Of a DNA stretch of 42,110 nt, positions 15,741 through 24,163 are shown piece after piece (the stretch's first letter is position 1; each line of letters opens with the position of its first letter). The DNA is taken from positions 1-42,110 of the forward strand of contig CAMNXF010000021.1 of assembly GCA_946567425.1 (NCBI GenBank). Direction: 5' to 3'. A program made the position numbers and the translations under genes. Source of the DNA: an uncultured Clostridia bacterium. Lineage in GTDB: Bacteria > Bacillota > Clostridia > Oscillospirales > Ruminococcaceae. The notes below the pieces were generated by a model. The model saw nothing but the letters and a program-made list of their open reading frames with translations, was not told the DNA's origin and made no database searches.

Positions 15741-17021
15741 ATGCTTTATACGGAAATGAACAAGGAACAGCTTACAGCCGAGAAAGCCGACCTTGAAAAG
15801 CAGTATGAGGAGTTTAAACAAAAGGGACTTAAACTTACTATGGCGCGCGGCGTGCCCGCACCCGAACAGCTCGATCTCTCGATAAATATGCTGCTGCACT
15901 GTCTGGACGGCGATTACAAGTCCAAAAACGGCATTGACTGCCGCTCATACGGCGTGCTCGACGGTATTCCCGAGGCAAAGGAGCTGTTTATGGAAATGCT
16001 CGGCGTAGGCGCGGACGAGGTCATTGTCGGCGGAAACTCCAGCTTGCAGATAATGTACGACACAATTATCCGTGCAATGCAGCTTGGAGTACTTGGCAGC
16101 GAAAAGCCGTGGTGCAAATACGACAGCGTTAAATTCCTCTGCCCCGCGCCCGGCTACGACCGTCATTTCGCGATGTGCGAGGCTCTGGGTATCGAGATGA
16201 TCACTGTTCCTTACAAAGAGGATGGTCCCGATATGGATATGGTGGAGCGTCTTGCCGCGTCCGACGAATCTATCAAGGGTATCTGGTGCGTGCCGATGTA
16301 CTCCAACCCGACGGGTATCACCTACTCCGACGAGGTAGTGCGCCGTTTCGCGAACCTCAAGCCCGCGGCAAAGGACTTCCGCATCTTCTGGGATAACGCG
16401 TACTGCGTTCACCATCTGACAAACGAACACGCTCACCTGTTGAATATTATTGAGGAATGCAAAAAGGCGGGCAACCCGAATATGGTATTCGAGTTTTCAT
16501 CAACGTCCAAGATATCGTTTCCGGGCGGCGGTCTGGCGGTCATATGCGCAAGCAAGGACAACATTGACTTTATAAAGGAGCGTATGGCGTTCCAGACGAT
16601 CGGCTTTGACAAGCTCAATCAGCTGCGCCACGCGAAGTATTTCAAAAACTTTGAGGGCATTACCGAGCACATGCGCCACCACGCGGCAATCATCTACCCG
16701 AAGTTCGAGGTGGTGCTCTACAGTCTCGAAAAGGAGATCCAGCCGCTCGGCATAGGCTCCTGGACCAATCCCAAGGGCGGCTACTTCATTTCATTCAACT
16801 CGCTGCCCGGCTGCGCTAAAAGAATCGTTTCGCTCGCCAAGGACGCGGGCGTCGTACTGACGAACGCGGGCGCTACTTACCCCTACGGCAACGACCCCGA
16901 AGACAGCAACATCCGCATCGCACCGACCTATCCGTCGGTAAGCGAGCTGCTGCAAGCTATGGTGCTGTTCTGCATTTGCGTAAAACTTGCAAGCGTCGAA
17001 AAGCTTCTTGCGGATAAATGA
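15741..17021 (+). CDS. PLP-dependent aspartate-type aminotransferase (MocR-like fold, subgroup Ic)
   Basis: 426 residues. The fold type I aminotransferase features are visible: GGNSSLQIMYD, CPAPGYDRHF, VPMYSNPTGITY, the WDNAYC cofactor-binding Asp, and the catalytic Lys in SSTSKISFPGGG near residue 257. The full-length layout resembles the aspartate aminotransferase family found in Clostridia and actinomycetes that lacks a DNA-binding domain, so transfer between aspartate and 2-oxoglutarate is the likely reaction. ATG at 15741 is ten bases after AGAAAGGA; an in-frame TTG at 15735 is too close. Its leader contains a MITE-like element. Confidence 0.9.
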   Translation: MLYTEMNKEQLTAEKADLEKQYEEFKQKGLKLTMARGVPAPEQLDLSINMLLHCLDGDYKSKNGIDCRSYGVLDGIPEAKELFMEMLGVGADEVIVGGNSSLQIMYDTIIRAMQLGVLGSEKPWCKYDSVKFLCPAPGYDRHFAMCEALGIEMITVPYKEDGPDMDMVERLAASDESIKGIWCVPMYSNPTGITYSDEVVRRFANLKPAAKDFRIFWDNAYCVHHLTNEHAHLLNIIEECKKAGNPNMVFEFSSTSKISFPGGGLAVICASKDNIDFIKERMAFQTIGFDKLNQLRHAKYFKNFEGITEHMRHHAAIIYPKFEVVLYSLEKEIQPLGIGSWTNPKGGYFISFNSLPGCAKRIVSLAKDAGVVLTNAGATYPYGNDPEDSNIRIAPTYPSVSELLQAMVLFCICVKLASVEKLLADK

Positions 17022-17057
17022 TCCAATCGCGTTATACACAAACACGCCTGCGCATAT

Positions 17058-17083
17058 TAGTGTGATGTCCTTAACGGACATTA
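17058..17083 (+). repeat. Diverged unit of the dispersed repeat with ATGTCC/GGACAT hairpin
   Basis: 17058-17078 matches 17111-17131 at 17 of 21 positions (TAGTGTG..TAACGGA). Here ATGTCC and GGACAT pair around a TTAAC loop. It follows the aminotransferase stop by about 35 bases. Confidence 0.55.
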
Positions 17084-17110
17084 TAGCCTTACAGAAATTC
17101 GCCCACGAGC

Positions 17111-17157
17111 TAGTGTGGTATCGCTAACGGAGAATTAAGATTTATGTGCATCCCGCA
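17111..17157 (+). repeat. Dispersed intergenic repeat, copy 2
   Basis: 17121-17157 is the inverted copy of window positions 1-37 (35 of 37 identical). Both lie 3' of a gene in the same relative orientation, which suggests a family of 3'-end elements rather than chance similarity. Confidence 0.75.
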
Positions 17158-17176
17158 GGGTTTTGCCTTGCGGGAT
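17150..17176 (+). terminator. Hairpin joined to repeat copy 2, possible terminator
   Basis: ATCCCGCA (17150-17157) pairs with TGCGGGAT (17169-17176), followed by TGGTTTTG. The left arm is part of the dispersed repeat. It is about 130 bases past the aminotransferase stop. Confidence 0.5.
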
Positions 17177-17184
17177 TGGTTTTG

Positions 17185-17352
17185 TTATGCGGATTTTCCG
17201 AGTTCTGCCGCTTTGAGCGCCTTGTCACATTCATCGGTTTTTCGGCTCTGATAGCCGCCGCACAAGAAAATATTCAGCTCAGGTTGCAGCGTTTTCGCTT
17301 TGTGAAGGCACAGAGCCTTGCAATGATAAAACTTCGCCAGCCTTACCGACAA
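17185..17352 (-). pseudogene. Unrecognised ORF remnant with Cys-rich C-terminal-like sequence
   Basis: A minus-strand frame of 55 codons from a TTG at 17352 to TAA at 17185 reads AKFYHCKALCLHKAKT, then LNIFLCGGYQSRKTDECDKA and an amphipathic Lys/Ala-rich end. The composition is protein-like, but there is no ribosome binding site and the frame is closed 17 codons further upstream. It looks like the surviving 3' end of a gene; no family is recognised. Confidence 0.3.
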
Positions 17353-17479
17353 GAGAAAAGCGCTTAAAATCGTGCCTGTTTCCGACAGCTTTAATAGTCT
17401 CTAAATATCAGAAAGCCGAAATCGGCGATGGCAGCACAACCCAACTGCAAGGCGTTGGGTAAAGCCTCCGTTGTCATAA

Positions 17480-17653
17480 AAAAATCCGGGCAACTGCGTT
17501 ATTGTGTTCAGAGATGGTACTCACGGCGTGAGCAGTGTGCATTGCTCCGTCAGCTACAATGCGGCAGCAAACGTTTTCACGCTCACCGACCTCGGTTCCA
17601 CATATGGCGCGTTCCTTATCAGCGGTCAGGAGCTAACAGTGTCAAACACTTAA
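17480..17653 (+). pseudogene. FHA-domain protein remnant
   Basis: This frame reads NPGNCVIVFRDGTHGVSSVH, then CSVSYNAAANVFTLTDLGST and YGAFLISGQEL, which carries the FHA landmarks: the conserved SxxH (SSVH) and the strand FTLTDLGSTYG with its Gly-Ser-Thr. FHA domains bind phosphothreonine. Upstream the frame is closed by a TAA at 17477, while GKASVVIKK in the adjacent frame looks like the missing strand before it, so at least one frameshift and loss of both ends have occurred. Only about 57 codons remain. A longer overlapping frame (17428-17715) has no protein-like features. Confidence 0.7.
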
Positions 17654-17700
17654 AGATACAAGTCCAAACCCCCATTATAACAGCATTGCTTATAACAAAG

Positions 17701-17735
17701 AGAAGATCACGATAAAACTTTTGTGGTCTTTTTTG
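17701..17735 (+). terminator. Terminator-like hairpin after the FHA remnant
   Basis: AAGATCAC (17703-17710) pairs with GTGGTCTT (17723-17730, one G-U pair), followed by TTTT. It probably ended the lost FHA gene. Confidence 0.6.
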
Positions 17736-17855
17736 TATTCTCATTAACAATTGGTATAAATTTACCTAAAAGTACCGTAAACAGTATGTCATACCCTATT
17801 ACATTTTTGACAAAAGTGGTAAATAATTGAGTTGTAGACGATTGGAGGAATGGAC

Positions 17856-18504
17856 ATGACATATAAAATTGCGGTATGCGATGACGAGCAGATCTTTGTT
17901 GATGATGTAGTGGTGAAAATCAAGGAACGAAGCGAGCAGTGCGAGATATACGAATACACTTCTGGCGAAGAACTGCTAAACTCAATGTTGGAATTCAACA
18001 TAATTTCCCCAGACATCGAAATGACGGGGATAAACAGGATAAATGCGGCTTTCGTTTTGCATGAACGAGGATATGACGGAATGGTAATTTTTTGACAAGC
18101 CACACGGAATTTATGCAGCACGCTTTTAAGGTAAAGCACTTCGCTTTCTGGATAAGCCTCTTGACAGAGAGAAACTCAACGAAGCGTTCTCCGAGACTAA
18201 AAAGGAAATAATAAACACGGAACATATCCTATTATCCGACCGAATCGGAAAAAACGTATATCTTAAACTAACCGACATTGTGTACCTTGAAGCATACGGG
18301 AACGAAACATATATTTATGGCAAAACGGGAAAGGTTTATGATATAAATAAGCCGTTTAAATATTGTAAAACGCAAATCCGCTCGGAGCATTTCTATCAGA
18401 TACATAAATCCTTTACAGTGTCGTACCTGTATGTTTCGGATATTTCAAAGGTACAAGCTGCCATGTTTTTTCAAAAAACGCGCCGTATTATAAACGGCGC
18501 GTAA
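17856..18504 (+). pseudogene. LytTR-family response regulator, frameshifted and truncated
   Basis: The first frame (17856-18095) is a receiver domain: YKIAVCDDEQIFVDDVVVKI, then the phosphoacceptor in DIEMTGINRI, ending VIF at a TGA. Homology continues after a +1 shift (FLTSHTEFMQHAFKVK), shifts again near 18143 (RFLDKPLDREKLNEAF), and then reads the LytTR DNA-binding domain (NVYLKLTDIVYLEAYGNETY, IHKSFTVSYLYVSDI). The receiver region around DIEM also seems to have lost residues and the LytTR domain lacks its end. Family members of the AgrA/ComE type control quorum or peptide systems with a histidine kinase; none is nearby. GGAGG precedes the start. Confidence 0.88.
18473..18502 (-). terminator. 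Intrinsic terminator of the BMP lipoprotein gene
   Basis: ACGCGCCGT (18478-18486) and ACGGCGCGT (18494-18502) form a 9-bp stem with a 7-base loop. Read on the minus strand it is followed by six Ts, about 55 bases past the stop at 18559. Confidence 0.8.
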
Positions 18505-18558
18505 AAAGACGGATAATGCCGCGCAGTCCGAAACGGCGCGCAGCTATTAAAATAAGAA

Positions 18559-19728
18559 TCAGCTCTTGACCTCAAAATTATTCGTCGGCAGATCGGTCAG
18601 CATTTCGCGGAAGTCGCCCACCGACTCCACGCCCTCGACGAACCAGTCCATTTCGGCGATTTCACTGGCGCTCATCATATCTGTATGCATATATTTAATA
18701 TTACCCGTGTTATCCTTCAGTTCACCCGCGAAAACGTACACGTCGCCGCTTGTGAGCTTGGGAACGAGTGCGCTGATGAGCTTTTGTGTATCGCTCTTCG
18801 CGGCATCGGGGAGAGCCTCTGAGATATGAATGATACCGTTGCCCACGTCGCCGATATACGCGTCGGGCATCCATGTGTCAAGCTGCATCTGCTTGAACTG
18901 CGCAAGGAAATAGCTGTCGCGGCGTGCGCAGTAGTACATCAGCATTTTTGAATAATCGCTCTCTCTGCCCTTGTAATCGTGCGTACCAATAAACTTGACT
19001 CCCTTTTTCTGGCAGTAATCCTCAGAATGTGCCGAGGCCGTGTAGCATATTACAACGTCGCACCCGCTGTCTATCAGAGCGTCTATCGCCTTTTCAATCT
19101 CGCCGTTCTGCGTCGCGGTAGCCGCATACATCGTCGCGCTTGAAAAAACAGCCTGCATTCCCAGAGCCGCGGCGTTTACGGACGGTATGGTGTACTCCAT
19201 ATCCATATCGCCGACGAAACCTATCTTACGCGCATTGGAGTTGAAAGCCGCGATCATTCCCGCAGCGTATGCTCCCTGATACGTAAGTTCGCTGTACGCG
19301 CTTATGTTGGGGCTGCCGTTCAACGCGCCGTAGCTGATGAAATTTATGTTCATGTACTTGTTCGACAGTGAGCTTAGTGTATTTGCGTAGATCGCGCTGC
19401 CGGCTACTATCTCGGTACACCCTACCGAAACAAGCTGCTTTACCGCCGATTCAAAGTCGGCTATGCTTACGTTGTCTATATAGCAGGTCTCCATGCTGCT
19501 GCGGTTTGACGCTTTAATGCGCTGCTCGTTCATCTCCGCCGAAAAGCTGCCGTTGTCTCCGCTGCCGTGGAAAATATATCCTACCTTGCGCGGCTGTTCG
19601 ATCGCGTCCGAAGTTCCGCTCGATGTCTCGGAGGAGCTGTCATCGCCCTCTCTGTTGCAGGCAGTCAGACCGACTGTCATGCACAGCGCCATGGCTACCG
19701 CAAGGCGCTTTAACCATTTTGAAGTCAT
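18559..19728 (-). CDS. BMP/Med-family substrate-binding lipoprotein
   Basis: 389 residues. Lipobox LTAC with Cys24, a Ser/Thr linker, then a periplasmic-binding-protein fold of the basic membrane protein (PnrA/BmpA) type: KVGYIFHGSGDNGSFS, QLVSVGCTEIVAGSA, YQGAYAAGMIAAF, KIGFVGDMDMEYTIP, DALIDSGCDVVICYT. Family members bind nucleosides for ABC import. No ABC transporter genes are adjacent, so a sensing role or a distant transporter is possible. GGGAGG precedes the ATG at 19728 and a strong terminator follows. It diverges from the foldase gene across a 27-bp inverted repeat. Confidence 0.9.
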   Translation of the reverse strand: MTSKWLKRLAVAMALCMTVGLTACNREGDDSSSETSSGTSDAIEQPRKVGYIFHGSGDNGSFSAEMNEQRIKASNRSSMETCYIDNVSIADFESAVKQLVSVGCTEIVAGSAIYANTLSSLSNKYMNINFISYGALNGSPNISAYSELTYQGAYAAGMIAAFNSNARKIGFVGDMDMEYTIPSVNAAALGMQAVFSSATMYAATATQNGEIEKAIDALIDSGCDVVICYTASAHSEDYCQKKGVKFIGTHDYKGRESDYSKMLMYYCARRDSYFLAQFKQMQLDTWMPDAYIGDVGNGIIHISEALPDAAKSDTQKLISALVPKLTSGDVYVFAGELKDNTGNIKYMHTDMMSASEIAEMDWFVEGVESVGDFREMLTDLPTNNFEVKS

Positions 19729-19818
19729 ATTTCAATAACCTCCCGTTATTTTTCAGCATAATTCTACTGATAGTATCGAAAAGCGTCGATAATTACCCTG
19801 TAAAAACTACACCTTTTA

Positions 19819-19907
19819 CATTATAACATATTTCCAAAAAAAAATCATCACTTTTTTGAAATATTTCATAGTTTATCTTTATTTTTTTTTGGAAATATGT
19901 TATAATG
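19819..19907. promoter_or_regulatory. 27-bp perfect inverted repeat with divergent -10 boxes
   Basis: 19819-19845 is the exact reverse complement of 19881-19907, with 35 bases between. Each arm contains the sequence GGAAATATGTTATAATG on its outgoing strand, so each provides a TATAAT box pointing outwards: to the lipoprotein gene at 19728 and to the foldase gene at 20021. The -35 regions fall in the A/T runs and are weak. The symmetry suggests shared control of the two genes. Confidence 0.65.
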
Positions 19908-20020
19908 GAGTAGGCAGTACTTTTTTGGCCGAAAACGTATAGCGATTTGTTATATTATGCATAAAATTGTCGGAAAGTATTGAAAAATAAACAAATGGAC
20001 AAAAGCGAAAGGAAATTGTA

Positions 20021-21268
20021 ATGAAATTCAACAGAATATTATGTGCGGTGTCGGCGCTTCTTGCAGTAACCGTATCAGGCTGCTCGGTGAAGGTCGGAAC
20101 AAACGCGGAACCCGCTTTGGACGCGATAGTCGCCGAGCCGGAAAATCCGGGGTACGACAAGGGACTTGAAATAACCTACGGGGATTTCAAGCGCGAATAC
20201 GACTACGCGGTAAAGGGTGCGGGCGTTGAGGACGACACCGACCCGAGCTACGCCGACGTGTGCAAGACACAGCGCAACACGATCATTACCTATCTCATAA
20301 ATGAAAAGATCATCTTGAAAAAGGCAAATGAAATGGGTATTGCCTCTTTGACTGAGGAGGAAATGAGCAAGGTCGAAGAGGAATACAACAGCCTGATAGA
20401 CGAGCAGATCAAGATCTACGGCGATAACGCCGACTACGGAACAGTTGAGACTTCGTCGGTGAGCGACGAGGAAAAGACTGAGCGCGGCACCAAGGAGTTT
20501 GAAAATTTCCTGGCAAGCTGCAATCTGTCAAGGGACGATCTGCTTTTATGGCAGATGAACTCGGCAGTGACCGATAAGCTGATCGACGAGATCGGCAAGA
20601 GCGTGGATTACTCCGAGGCAGAGAAAAATTATGCCGATTATCAGGAGCAGATAGAGGCGCTTTACAAGGAGAGCGTTTTGCAGTACGAGAAGAACGGTTT
20701 TTCGTCGGTGTGGGTGCCCGAGGGTTCGCGAATGATTAAGCATATACTGCTGGGCTTCGACGAGGATACGCAGGATCTGATAAAATCCGACCGCCAGAAG
20801 GGCGACGACGAGGCGGCAGATAAGCTCCGTGAAGAAAAGGCGGCGGAGCTTCAGGACAAGGTGGACGAGGTGCAGAAAAAGCTCGACGACGGCGTGGACT
20901 TCAACACGCTGCTGATGACTTACTCCAACGACGCGGCGGGTTCTTCGGCGAACCCCGACGGATATCTGGTCGTTCCAAACGGCGAGTCGTATATGAAAGA
21001 ATTTCAGGCGGCGGCGTTTGTTCCCGAGAAGATCGGTGACAGAACGGTGTGCGTTACCGATTACGGCGTACACATTATGATCTACGCGGACGACGCAAAG
21101 GTCAGCGATGAGGATAAAAAGTCGTTTACGGACTACCTTTTCGACCAGTTGGTAAACGCCGCGTTCAGCGAAAAAATGGACGAATGGAGAGCCGAGTACA
21201 ACTACAAAATAGATTACGCTGCGTTAAGGCTTGACGATCCCGCGGACAGTTCGGACAGCTCAAATTAA
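20021..21268 (+). CDS. Peptidylprolyl isomerase lipoprotein (PrsA/SurA-like foldase)
   Basis: 415 residues. Lipobox VSGC with Cys21 predicts a membrane-anchored protein on the outer face. A SurA/PrsA-type N-terminal helical chaperone region (about 45-225) is followed by a parvulin-like domain (about 235-350) recognisable by RMIKHILLGFDE, FNTLLMTYSNDAAGSSANPDG and the C-terminal GVHIMIYADD strand. It is expected to help exported proteins fold. A short Ser/Asp tail ends the protein. GAAAGGA lies before the ATG at 20021. It shares its upstream region with the divergent BMP lipoprotein. Confidence 0.9.
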   Translation: MKFNRILCAVSALLAVTVSGCSVKVGTNAEPALDAIVAEPENPGYDKGLEITYGDFKREYDYAVKGAGVEDDTDPSYADVCKTQRNTIITYLINEKIILKKANEMGIASLTEEEMSKVEEEYNSLIDEQIKIYGDNADYGTVETSSVSDEEKTERGTKEFENFLASCNLSRDDLLLWQMNSAVTDKLIDEIGKSVDYSEAEKNYADYQEQIEALYKESVLQYEKNGFSSVWVPEGSRMIKHILLGFDEDTQDLIKSDRQKGDDEAADKLREEKAAELQDKVDEVQKKLDDGVDFNTLLMTYSNDAAGSSANPDGYLVVPNGESYMKEFQAAAFVPEKIGDRTVCVTDYGVHIMIYADDAKVSDEDKKSFTDYLFDQLVNAAFSEKMDEWRAEYNYKIDYAALRLDDPADSSDSSN

Positions 21269-21305
21269 CGAATAAACGGACAGATATAATGGGAACGGAG
21301 AACTT

Positions 21306-22598
21306 ATGAATACACCGATTTGCAACTTTTTGGAAAGATATACCGCAGAAAATAAACTGCGGCTGCATGTGCCGGGGCATAAGGGCGAATTTCCGCATGA
21401 CGTCACGGAGGTGCACGGCGCGGACAGCCTGTACCGCTCCGATATAAGCGGAGGGATAATCGGAACGAGCGAAGCCCTTGCCGCAAGCGTTTTCGGAGCT
21501 AAAAAGACTTGCTACTCCTGCGGCGGCAGTACGCTTGCCATTCAAACGGGGCTTGCTCTGCTGAAATCTCAGGGCTGCAACACCATTGCCGCGTCGCGTT
21601 ATTCGCACAGGGCGCTAGCCTCAGCGGCGGCTATGCTGAAAATGAACGTAAAGTGGCTGTACCCTAGAGAGTTTATGTCGGCGGATGTCGTGTACGACGC
21701 GGAGGCGGTGAGCGGCGCGGACGCTCTGTTCATCACCAATATCGACTACTACGGCGGAACATGGAAGTTCGTCAATCCGAAAATGCCCGTTCTTATTGAC
21801 AACGCTCACGGTGCCTACTTAAAGTTTGTGGACAAAAACATATTCGGCGCGGATTACCGCCACCCCATGGAGTTGGGCTTTCCGCTTATGAGCGCGGAAT
21901 CGGCGCACAAAACGCTCCCCGTGCTCACAGGCGGCGCGTATCTGCATTTCGCGAACGGCGTCGACGGCTCGAGAGCCAAGGAGATGATGTCGGCATTCGG
22001 CTCGTCAAGCCCCTCGTATCTTATTCTGGAGAGCCTTGACCGTTTCAACGCCATGATCGCGGAGAACGTTCAGATGGTGAACAACGCATGCGAAGCGGTT
22101 CTCTTGTTAAAGGAAAAGCTAGAAAGCGCGGGCATTCCAATGAAGAAGAGCGATCCCCTGCGCATTACCGTAAACGCCCGCGAGTGCGGAATGAGCGGCT
22201 TTGATTTTGCGCGCGGACTTCGCGCAAACGGCGTGGAGTGCGAAATGGCGGACGAAAATTACGCGGTGATGATGTTTTCGGCGGTAACGTCTATCGAGGA
22301 CGTGGAACGCGCGGAAATGGCGATAATGTTCGTGGCAACGGGCACGCCGCAGCCGCTTGTGAGGTTCCCCGAAATAAGACCTGCGGTGGATATGCCGATG
22401 TGGGAGGCTATGTTCAAGCCGCAGCGGATCGTGCCCGTCGAGCGCGCGGGCGGCGAGGTCTGCGGCTCGATAAACGCGCCGTGTCCGCCCGGAGTGCCGC
22501 TGATATTCCCCGGCGAGATAATCGATCACAACGTAGTTGAGGCACTGAAAATGCACGGCGTGAAAACGGTCTCGGTGCTTACGAAAACGGGTGTGTAA
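21306..22598 (+). CDS. Orn/Lys/Arg decarboxylase family protein
   Basis: 430 residues, a fold type I PLP decarboxylase. RLHVPGHKG near residue 19, CGGSTLAIQTG near 68, FITNIDYYGG, LIDNAHGAY and the cofactor Lys in SAHKTLPVLTGGA near residue 201 are visible, with the C-terminal ICxSINAPCPPGVPLIFPGE-like motif. Such proteins decarboxylate lysine, ornithine or arginine to polyamine precursors; the substrate cannot be told from sequence. At 430 residues it lacks the large N-terminal wing domain of the inducible E. coli enzymes. GGAG precedes the ATG at 21306; the stop overlaps the next ATG (TAATG). Confidence 0.92.
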   Translation: MNTPICNFLERYTAENKLRLHVPGHKGEFPHDVTEVHGADSLYRSDISGGIIGTSEALAASVFGAKKTCYSCGGSTLAIQTGLALLKSQGCNTIAASRYSHRALASAAAMLKMNVKWLYPREFMSADVVYDAEAVSGADALFITNIDYYGGTWKFVNPKMPVLIDNAHGAYLKFVDKNIFGADYRHPMELGFPLMSAESAHKTLPVLTGGAYLHFANGVDGSRAKEMMSAFGSSSPSYLILESLDRFNAMIAENVQMVNNACEAVLLLKEKLESAGIPMKKSDPLRITVNARECGMSGFDFARGLRANGVECEMADENYAVMMFSAVTSIEDVERAEMAIMFVATGTPQPLVRFPEIRPAVDMPMWEAMFKPQRIVPVERAGGEVCGSINAPCPPGVPLIFPGEIIDHNVVEALKMHGVKTVSVLTKTGV

Positions 22599-22956
22599 TG
22601 GTAAGAAAGAAAAATCGGCGGCGCATAGTCTGCGGCGGCAGCAGCTATGTGTGGTATGTTCGCTCGGGCGACGGCGACTATTTGGAGCGCAACAATCGGG
22701 TACGCCGCTTCTGTATATTATTTCCGAGGACAAGCGGCTTATACTGACATTGCCGCTGAACGCTCCAAAGCCGTATGTTATAAGCCGAGGCCGCGAGTTT
22801 CAGTGCAGACTGACAAGCGGCCGCTGGGAGCGGTATATTCTGCCGTTTGATATTCCCGAAAGCGTTACGCCGCGGCTTGTCGCGGAAATCATCGAATGGG
22901 CGGTCTCGGGAGACCGAGCAGTCGGAACGGAGTATGGCGCGGAATTTCGCTTTTGA
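22598..22956 (+). pseudogene. Frameshifted hypothetical gene, translationally coupled to the decarboxylase
   Basis: The ATG at 22598 (TAATG overlap with the decarboxylase) opens a 50-codon frame (RRIVCGGSSYVWYVRSGDGD) that drifts into a stop at 22747. From about 22700 the adjacent frame takes over with protein-like sequence (LLYIISEDKRLILTLPLN, GRWERYILPFDIPESVTPRL) to a TGA at 22954. The two halves read as one protein of about 118 residues interrupted by a single-base indel near 22690-22710. Function unknown. Its last 68 bp overlap the convergent PH-domain gene. It could also be an assembly error. Confidence 0.6.
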
Positions 22957-24133
22957 CCAGATGTCGGGCGGTAAGGCGTTGGCGCTCGGCGGTCGACAGA
23001 CGGACGTGACACAAGCCGTCTCCGCGTTGGAATACGCTTTGTGAAAGGGCGCTCTCGACTACCGTTTCGCGGGGAGCGGTCACGGCGATAAGGCGCAGTC
23101 CGCTACGCAATGACACACCGACGGTCGTTTCACCGACAGATATTCCCGAACGTCTCATATAAATCCAACAGACCACAACGGCGTACAGGCTTACGATAAA
23201 CGCACAGTAGAGCACGGTTTTCAGCAGCATTGCTTCTCGGAGCTGCCTTGTGAGGTAAACGAACGCAAGTGCCGCTGAAAGTCCGACCGCCCACCAGAAC
23301 GGCGCGGCGATAAAACCGAAAAGGGACGACCTCGGCGGCTTGATTTGAGGAATGTTCCCGGTGGAGAGCCTGCAGAGCGCGCGGAGTATCTTCGGGGCTT
23401 TATCCGAGGGCGCGGACGGAAAGATCATCACGCCGCGCAGATAGACAGGAGCACGTTTTGCCAAAACCGCGGAAAGCGGGCTTACCGTTACGGCGGACGC
23501 ATTGAGGACGAGCGTGTGCTCATATAATGTTATTACGCCGCTTCGGACGCGCAATAAATTGCCGTGACGCGCGGCACAGAGGTTCGCGAGCCTCATGAGC
23601 TTTTTCGCGAACGCCAGCGACCACGCCGCCAGCACGAACACGGCGAGCACAGCGGCTATTTTCGGTACGGCGATATGCAGCGCCGAAAGCGCGTTGGTGA
23701 GAGTTTCTGCGGTGTCGGAGATAGCAGCGGTCAATTTGTCGAAATACTCGCCGCCGAAAAGTCGGCTCAATCGGCGCAAAAACGCCGCCAGCAGCGCGAT
23801 ACCGCCGAGGGCGCGCGTATCGGCGAACGCGCCGAACATTATCGCCGAAAAGCGCGGTCTGAGCGGCACGGAGCGTATTTCGGGCAGAAACGGCAGCGGC
23901 TCGTTTTTGTAAAGGTAAAACGTTATTTTTCCGTTGACTGTGTAAACGGTTATCTTCTTCGCGGCGAATATCCGCAGCAGCGGAGAGCGCTCCGCCGTGA
24001 CGCGGACGACGCTTTTCAGAGGCAGAACGCTTTTGCGGCGCAAGATAATTCCCTTTTCGAGAATTATTTTGTTCTCCTTAAATTCAAGCCGCACAAAGAG
24101 CTTTCGGAGAACATAATACATTAAGAAATTCAT
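22889..24133 (-). CDS. Bacterial PH-domain (bPH2, YdbT-like) membrane protein
   Basis: 414 residues. Three PH-like modules are suggested: one near the N-terminus (ENKIILEKGIILRRKSVLPL), one in the middle (HGNLLRVRSGVITLYEHTLV) and one at the end (GVSLRSGLRLIAVTAPRETV), with four transmembrane segments between them. This is the YdbT layout. YdbT-type proteins are of uncertain function; some confer resistance to host peptides or competitors. The ATG at 24133 has AAAGGA upstream; a longer frame up to 24523 runs through glmU on the other strand and is rejected. It is divergent from glmU (31-bp gap) and convergent with the frameshifted gene, overlapping it by 68 bp. Confidence 0.8.
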   Translation of the reverse strand: MNFLMYYVLRKLFVRLEFKENKIILEKGIILRRKSVLPLKSVVRVTAERSPLLRIFAAKKITVYTVNGKITFYLYKNEPLPFLPEIRSVPLRPRFSAIMFGAFADTRALGGIALLAAFLRRLSRLFGGEYFDKLTAAISDTAETLTNALSALHIAVPKIAAVLAVFVLAAWSLAFAKKLMRLANLCAARHGNLLRVRSGVITLYEHTLVLNASAVTVSPLSAVLAKRAPVYLRGVMIFPSAPSDKAPKILRALCRLSTGNIPQIKPPRSSLFGFIAAPFWWAVGLSAALAFVYLTRQLREAMLLKTVLYCAFIVSLYAVVVCWIYMRRSGISVGETTVGVSLRSGLRLIAVTAPRETVVESALSQSVFQRGDGLCHVRLSTAERQRLTARHLVKSEIPRHTPFRLLGLPRPPIR

Positions 24134-24163
24134 AATGATCCTTTGGAATGAGAGGTATTTGCG

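Noticed and set aside
17428..17715. 95-codon ORF across the FHA remnant
   Set aside because: Its sequence is low-information and basic, while the overlapping frame contains clear FHA motifs.
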